Shown: positions 57,666 to 64,000 of the stretch, in pieces
Layout: the number at the start of each line of letters is the position of its first letter
How positions within the stretch are numbered: the stretch's first letter is position 1
Assembly: GCF_019175385.1 (NCBI RefSeq)
Contig: NC_083341.1
Location: 90,112,321 to 90,176,320, forward strand
DNA from: Lycium barbarum
Taxonomy: Eukaryota > Streptophyta > Magnoliopsida > Solanales > Solanaceae
Reading direction: 5' to 3'
DNA length: 64,000 nt
Made by a program: the position numbers and the translations under genes
The notes under the pieces: model-generated
Told to the model about the DNA's origin: nothing
What the model saw: the letters and a program-made list of their open reading frames with translations, nothing else
Database searches by the model: none

Positions 57666-60600
57666 TGTTATATCCCACAATTTTGCATATTTGAAAAATT
57701 TGAAATAATTGTGACAAGCTAAAGATCAGGCCATATTTTGATTTTGTTCAATATATAAGTTGTTCATGGAAAATGTTGATGTGGAAATATGGAAGGAGGC
57801 CAAAGGCAAAAATTAGAATTTCAAAAATTAGTTTCGGGAATCACAAAACAAGCTTGATAATCAATTGGGCTCAAAAGTAATAAGAGAACAAAATGAGGCC
57901 CAAAGAGAAGGGGGTGGCCGGCCATACATGGCCCAAGCCCACCAAGATTTATTTAATTCCCATATGGTAAATAAATAGAGGGATCATGTGTCATTTTCTT
58001 TCAAGAAGCTTCAAGAAAAAAAAAGAAGAGTTGAGAGCAAAATAAAGGGCCAAGGTTTCGGCCAAAAGAAAAAAAAGGGGAAAATTTTTTAGTTCATCAA
58101 TCCTTGATTCAAAAATACAAATCTTCTTGTATTTCTACTAATCTCACGGTGCTCTTCAAGATGATATAATTATTTTGGCAAGAAACTATCTTTTGCGGCA
58201 AGTGCAAGAATTGAGAAAAGGTAAGATTTTATCCCCTTTTATATCTTGTGAAGGTTTTGTTTATGTTGTGGTGTGTATAGGTCGATAGAATTCATGTGAA
58301 TATGGAAGTTTGCATGGTAGGTATGTATGTGTGCATGAGCCGTGTATGTGCAATGTTGTATAGATAATATGAGTTGAGTTTTAAGTTGTAATCTAGTTGT
58401 GGTTATGGAGGAATTGATATTGGAAGTGAAAGTTGAATGAATTTGGTTTAAATGGGTTGTGTGTCGCTATGGGGAATTTATGTGATTTTTACATGATTTT
58501 CGTATAATTGTGAAAATAAGAATTTAAATGTGAACTTTGGTAGTTATTGATGAATTTGGAAGAAAACAATGTAAGTTGGTAGTGTTGTTGCATTCGTTGA
58601 AGTTTCGGATGGAATAAGGAATTGGTAGAGATACTTGAATTCGTGAATATTGTTTGGAATGCTATTGAAATATGTTTGAATAACCTTGAGTTAGTGAATG
58701 AATACGAGAATAATGATATTAGCTTGATATGGTGAAGTTGGAATGGAAAGTATCGTTTTATGTAAAAAGAGGACTATTTATGTTATAGTGCGTTTTAAGA
58801 TAATTATTGGTGTTGTTGGATTGTTGGGTTGTTGTGTAGATATCTTGGGCCAAGCTAAGTCTCGGGGATGCTATATGTATAGGGGAAATTCTGCCAAAAT
58901 TTCGGTAGATAAACATGACTTTAAGTTGAACTCTTAGAAGCTACATCTTACAATTGGTAAATATGACCATTTGTAGATTTTGGGCGAAACGGGAATTGAA
59001 TTTGGACGAGCGTAAAGCGCAACTAAGGTATGTAAAGTCTTTCCCTTCATTCTTTGGCATGTTCTAAACATAATAGGCTCGGACGCGAGCCTTAGATACG
59101 ACCCTGTTCCTAGAAATCCGAAATTGAAATTGGCCCCATTTCATTCAATGAGATTGAATTGGTTTCTTACTATTTCGTCGACAAAATGACCTATATGTAT
59201 GCAACTCTCACAAATGAAGTCGGAATGCCCTAAAACTCTCATGGGTGACTCCATAAGACCTATGATCCATAATTTACGTACGCCACCTTGGTTCGGCCCA
59301 AGGTGGGCCCACAAAATTCTGATACCTTCTGTACGGCCCTAATTAACTTATTTCTGTCCGAAACTCACATGTAACTTTTGGTTATTATTCTGTCTGCTAT
59401 ATGACAAGTGTTATGACTATAGTTATCAGTCTTATAATATATTTGACGTCTGGAGCGGTTCTGGACATTTTATTCCGATGTAGTCTGTCGTGCCATCCCA
59501 AAAGACATATATGCGTATTTTATGAACATTGTCCGATTACTCTGATTTGACCCACCGTTTGGCCTACTTCTGTTTCATTGAGTCTGTATAATGATCTGTA
59601 TGCGTATGGTTTCCCATTAATCTGTTCGTGGATGTCTCAATGCTTCCTTCACTGCGCCCGGGCCAGGTTCTGTTACTCGTGCACATTCCACTGCATTGTT
59701 CACCGCGTCCCTCGGTGTGCGGGCCGGGTTCTGTTTGCATCTGTATATGATATGATGATACAGGAATGGCGCCCAGGATGGCATATGATCTGTCTGTCCA
59801 CCGCGTCCCGTACTAAGAGGGCCGGGATCTGTTACCGCGTCCCTCATTAGAGGGCCAGGATCTGATATATATGCTATCTGTATCTGTATATGCTTATGAT
59901 TCTGCATGCATGATTCTGTCTGTTACACCTCTGTAAGTCTGATCTGGATTATGACTCTGTCTGTTACACTTCTGGAAGTCTGATTCGGATACTAATTCTA
60001 TCTGTTGTACTTCTGTACGTCTGATTCGGGTTAGGACTCAGCCTGTCACACTTTTGTACTTCTGACTCAGACTACGACTTTGTCAGCCACACTCTATACT
60101 CCTGATCCGTGTTATGGTCTGGTCAGCCATATTCTGTACCTATGATTCATATTACGACTCTGTCTGTTATATCCTGTACTCACTATATACATATTTACAC
60201 TCGTACTTCTGATTCGGATTCGGGTTCGATTCTGTCCGCTCTGTTTTGTACCTCTGGTTCAGATTATGATTATATTTGTTACATTTCCGCTTTACATACT
60301 CGGTACATTTTTCGTACTGACCCCCTGTTCTTCGGGGGCTGCGCTACATGCCCGCAGGTACAGACGCACCGCGCGATACGCCACCAGTTTAGGACTTCTA
60401 TTCTGCTGCTTGGAGTGGTCCTTTGACCCGGAGCGTGTACTTTTGGTATATATCTTCTGTTATTTACTCCTTCTGTATATATGGTAACTTGGGGTACGGC
60501 GGGGCCCTGTCCCGCCATCTGATTCTGTTATGTCCGTTAGAGGCCAGTAGACATGCATGTGGGTTATGGGTTGTTACTGTACAGGTAGGTATGTACAAGT

Positions 60601-60814
60601 TTGCGATTCTGTCTGCTATGATAGCCTCAACGGCTTATGTGTATGTCTAAGTGTGTTTATGTGTTCGTATATTTCCGTGCGTTGTATTTATATCAGTTGG
60701 AATCAGTGTATGTCTAATATGGATTATCTGTTTGGTACGCCAACTCTGTTAGGTAAGTACGTACAGGTATCCAGTTAGGATACCAGTCGCGGCCCATGGG
60801 GTTGGGTCGTGACA
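57666..60814 (+). repeat. 3' LTR of element J
   Basis: Matches the 5' LTR along its whole length; about 30 bases longer. A main length difference is one extra hairpin unit at about 59800-59870 (CCGCGTCCCGTACTAAGAGG, then CCGCGTCCCTCATTAGAGGG). The stem-loop cassette is at 60300-60357. It ends GGGTCGTGACA. Confidence 0.95.
60300..60357 (+). promoter_or_regulatory. Three-stem-loop cassette in J 3' LTR
   Basis: Same pairs as in the 5' LTR: TCGGTAC/GTACTGA, CCCCC/GGGGG, CTGCG/CGCAG. Confidence 0.6.
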
Positions 60815-62680
60815 GTATCTTTAGACTTAGACTCATCATCATCATTACTACATTCGTAACATACCTCTTATCTTATCGCATATGGCTATTCATGAACATA
60901 GGCTCTTAGTTTTCCGGAAAATAGGAAAGTCATGGAGAGGTAAGGAAAGTACTATCATAGGAGTCATATAAGGATCATTAACTTCGTAGGAATATCATAT
61001 CATGAGCTTTATGACTTCTAGACTTAGATTCATTATCAACATCGTCATGCTCGTAACGTGTCTCTTTTCTTTATCTTGTGATGCTCTTTATAATCATAGA
61101 CTCATAGTTTTTGATACGTTGGAAAATCATGAAGAAGGAAGGAATATCATATCATGGGATTTATGCCTTAGAAAGAAGGGACTGGCCTTACATACCTTTG
61201 TCGTTTACTAATATGTCACTTGCTTGTTCTCCTTTAATGCCCACGTTTCTACCTTCAAGCGAAGTCGCATTAGCATTAGTTAATCGGCTATAAGAGCGTG
61301 TTACTATTTATAGGGAAAATTGGGCAGCATTTCCTTTGTTTATACAACTTTTCCCATGTTCTATATCAACTCCCAAACGTTCATAACAACATTCATCATA
61401 TCGAATCAACAATCGTCATTTGTCTACATTTACCACATTCCTCCATATTTTCTCCAATTTCTCCACATTTATGGGTTTTAGCTCATCATCACATTTTCTC
61501 ATACATCACACCTTTTTCATGGTCTACACGCCATTTATAACATATTTATACTCCCAACTCATCAACATTCATAATTTAATCCAACTATCATTTAACTATG
61601 GCACTATTCACATTTTATGACCCATTTACTACACTCTTCTATAATCCAAGTGTTTCAACGTATAAATACTTCAATCATCATGAGAAATTCATAAAACTTA
61701 CCTTAGATGTGGTAGGAACGAGCCTTGAGTAGCAATACTCTTCTATACCGAAAACCCTAACTCCCTTCCTTTGAAATTTCTTAGCTTGGATGAACTTTGA
61801 TGTGCTTGTTACACTTAATTTTGTGGGTTTGATGAAGTGGATCTTTAGTTTCACTTGGATTCTTGCACATGAAGTGTTTGGAAGGCTCTAGAGAACTATT
61901 GAGTCATGGAGGAGAAATGGGAATGAAAAAAAAAGACTTGGGTCTCTTATTAAAAGCTAAAAAAATCTGACCCGTCGGCAATTCTACGCCAGTTTTTAGG
62001 GGCCGTAAAAATTTCTACGGACCATCAAAATGGTCCGTAAAACTGCCCAGTAAAATATGGGTTTTTGTGACCATTTTACGCTGGTCTGTGTCAATTTGAC
62101 GGACCGTATAATTATTTTACGGTTCGTCAAAATTTCTACGGACCGTCAAATGGTCCGTAGAACTTTTCTGCTCAGACAGTCTGTCGTAGAATGGCCATAA
62201 CTTTTGATCCCTATATGTTGTGAGGGCCCATGATCTATGGTTGGAAATCTCTTTCAATTATCTAAAACTTTCATTCTTGGTGCTTTTCCAATTTCTAAAC
62301 TTATAATAGCGTTTTGGCCCCTCCAAATCAGATTATCCGAAAATGTTTCCTTGAATCGCCATTTTTGGATGGCTTGTGCCCATATTTGTCTTATGGGTCC
62401 TTCTCGAAACTTACTTAACACGTTATTACCAATATAAGGGACATTATAATTCTTCTCCAAAATGTCATTAAGCTATCATTAATTCGATACTCGTAATTCT
62501 TGCCCGACACACAACATATATCTTGCTTTCCTTAACAACTTTCGTCTCCTACCTCAAATGTCTTTGAAATCTCATTTAGAATCATTAAATATTATTTCTT
62601 ACTTATCAAAACATCGTATGCATCATGCCCTTCGTCAGTCAATTCACTGTGCATGAACGGAAATTTTCCGAGTTGTAACA
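60815..62680 (-). repeat. LTR I (3' LTR), right segment
   Basis: Starts with the duplicated GTATC and runs to AGTTGTAACA at 62680. It contains the CATACCTTTG block (about 61190), the GGGCAGCATTTCC block (61321) and a cluster of ACGG/CCGT palindromes (61970-62165). Together with 50600-51879 the LTR is about 3.1 kb. Confidence 0.8.
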
Positions 62681-62716
62681 TTCTTCCCCCCTTGGGAACA
62701 TTCGTCCTCGAATGTT
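62681..62716 (-). promoter_or_regulatory. Polypurine tract and hairpin of element I
   Basis: Minus-strand purines at 62681-62696 directly beside the LTR, then AACATTCG-TCCT-CGAATGTT (62697-62716 on the plus strand), a perfect 8-base-arm hairpin like that in J. Confidence 0.85.
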
Positions 62717-63320
62717 AAACTATCCGGGAATTCTACGAAAATTTCGCCAGAGTTTCCCCTGTAATATGGCACTACCATCCTGTTACAACAACCCATAATA
62801 ACAATGCCTCATAGGGCCACAACACAATAACAACATATCTATGGCCACACATGACCAAAAACATAAAAAGTAAGTACACATACCTCATATTATTAGCGTT
62901 TAATCTTGAATCTCTCCTGGGAGTCGGAATAAGTGTTTATACTTAAAATTCATACTCTCATCTTCATAAAACATATTGACGGTATAATTTGTATGATAAG
63001 GGAGCTTTCATTCACAACTTACTCGGCAGCATGTGTCACTCCCTTAACTGACTCTATATTTTCTCTATCTTTCAGTAACTACTATCTTAGAAGTTCTACT
63101 CATCATATCTTGCTTCCTTAGGACACAAGTAGCATCGTCTTTACAATCCCCTTTTAGTCCCATGGGTAGTACTTCTTTAAAAAGGCATTTCATAAAGATC
63201 ACGGGTGATGGATCAATACTGTCCTTTAGGATGTATATATATAAGCATTGTTAATACCTCATATCATACTTTAATGATTTCCGTGATACATAGCATAAAA
63301 CCTCTCAATTCATACTTACT
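62717..63320 (-). other. Noncoding internal region of element I (pol missing)
   Basis: About 0.6 kb without protein similarity where pol should lie. At 62742-62820 a block (CCAGAGTTTCCCCTGTAATA ... CAATGCCTCATAGGGCC) resembles one in the outer element (41615-41690). The remainder is AT-rich and featureless to me. Confidence 0.6.
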
Positions 63321-64000
63321 TAATATTACAAACATAGGTGCGGATATATCTGTGACGGCATCAGGGAATGATTCTGGATCCTGTTGCCCAGCTAAAGCAT
63401 AGATACGGGGCTGAGTGGCACCTGAAGTAGATGCTCCCCCTCTGCCTCTACCTCGTCCTGTTGGAACCGGGGAAGTCTGCCCTCCTAAGCGCACTGAGGA
63501 AGAACCAGCCGCTGATTCTGCGGGGGTAGGACCGCCTGCCTACCACCTCGAAATGGGTACTCTCTCATAATATGACCTGACTGACCGCAAACATAACAAG
63601 CATCCGAACCCAATCGACACGACCCCCAGTGTAGCTTACCGCACTGGACACATTGCGGTATGGATGATCTCTTCTGGCCTGAATCACCCCTATACCGAGA
63701 GCCCGACTCTGTAAAACTCTGGTCCGGTCCGGGATGACTGGAGAAACCGGACTCCTGGACTGCAACTCGTGGGGGTACACTAGTCACCGACTGGCCTGAG
63801 TGTCTAGAATATGTCTGCCTCGATCGCCTTCTATGGTCGCTATCAACACCTATGGATCTGGCCCTCTTACTTAGCCCCTGATCCATATCACGCTCGCCCC
63901 TTTGCGGATGTCGTTGCTCTTCGATATTTTGAGCATGGGCTTGAATGCGGGAGATATCCACCCCGTCTTGCAAGGAAGTCGTTAAGCAATCTTTGAACAA
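63321..64000 (-). pseudogene. gag remnant of element I (continues off window)
   Basis: Entering from the right: GVDISRIQAHAQNIEEQ, then knuckles CVQCGKLHWGSC and CYVCGQSGHIMREY. In the second knuckle the last Cys is Tyr. A frameshift near 63490 moves to [20 protein letters not shown]. Similarity ends at DAVTDI (about 63340), just before the protease would start, followed by unrelated sequence. It is closest to the old element's gag ([20 protein letters not shown]), so I may be a gag-only derivative of that lineage. Confidence 0.8.

Larger units (their letters stand above)
51880..60814 (+). mobile_element. Element J: gag-only LTR retrotransposon (target duplication GTATC)
   Basis: It is flanked by GTATC at 51875-51879 and 60815-60819. 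5' LTR 51880-54999, primer site 55004-55015, gag 55205-56644, about 1 kb noncoding DNA with a 5S-rRNA-like segment, polypurine tract with 19 G, 3' LTR 57666-60814. No protease, RT or integrase. The LTRs are closely similar and the gag is open, so the insertion is fairly recent. The structure fits the TR-GAG class (LTR elements encoding only GAG) described in plants; such elements would depend on enzymes from a full chromovirus. It is the only complete plus-strand element here. Confidence 0.93.

Overview
The window is plant nuclear DNA made almost entirely of nested LTR retrotransposons. I found no host gene, tRNA gene or bacterial signal. The coding sequence is of the Ty3/Gypsy chromovirus type (Tekay/Del-like): gag with zinc knuckles, an aspartic protease, RT, RNase H, an HHCC and DDE integrase, and a C-terminal chromodomain-like tail. 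The LTRs are about 2.4-3.2 kb and most open (plus strand) with a form of TGTCACGACCC. LTRs of this style are common in Solanaceae, so a solanaceous plant is my best guess; the species cannot be fixed from this sequence.

Left part (1-16109). An old minus-strand gag-pol element (1273-12526) has a truncated left LTR invaded by another LTR (1-1272), and a solo LTR (5741-8465, target duplication AATAC) in its protease region. It sits in the internal region of an older element whose LTR ('F') starts at 12584. LTR F is interrupted by a second solo LTR (12658-15223, duplication TGAAG) and by a large nested insertion.

Centre (16110-46040). An outer minus-strand element (duplication CCAAC) has an internal region reduced to an integrase/chromodomain tail, about 2.7 kb of noncoding DNA and a 136-residue acidic ORF. 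Its left LTR is split by an inner tandem element (18871-38280, duplication CTCAC) with three LTRs and two gag-pol regions. Both inner copies share an RT active-site change (FIGD instead of FIDD) and a zinc-knuckle Cys-to-Tyr change. The left copy has many stops; the right copy has one amber stop and a lost terminal stop.

Right part (46041-64000). LTR F ends at 48161, followed by internal DNA with no long ORF, a probable plus-strand LTR start (48965), LTR 'H' (49399), LTR 'I' (50600) inserted in H, and a plus-strand gag-only element 'J' (51880-60814, duplication GTATC) inserted in I. Beyond J the I LTR resumes to 62680, followed by its polypurine tract, noncoding DNA and a broken gag that runs off the window.

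The observations most worth following are: (1) a cassette of three consecutive stem-loops in twelve LTR copies, with paired substitutions between families; (2) a 5S-rRNA-derived segment inside gag-only element J; (3) a candidate leader intron whose donor lies in the LTR and whose acceptor abuts the gag ATG, so that the stem-loops and primer site would be intronic; (4) the three-LTR tandem and its shared lesions; (5) pol lost near the same gag/protease boundary in J and I. Comparisons and counts were made by eye.
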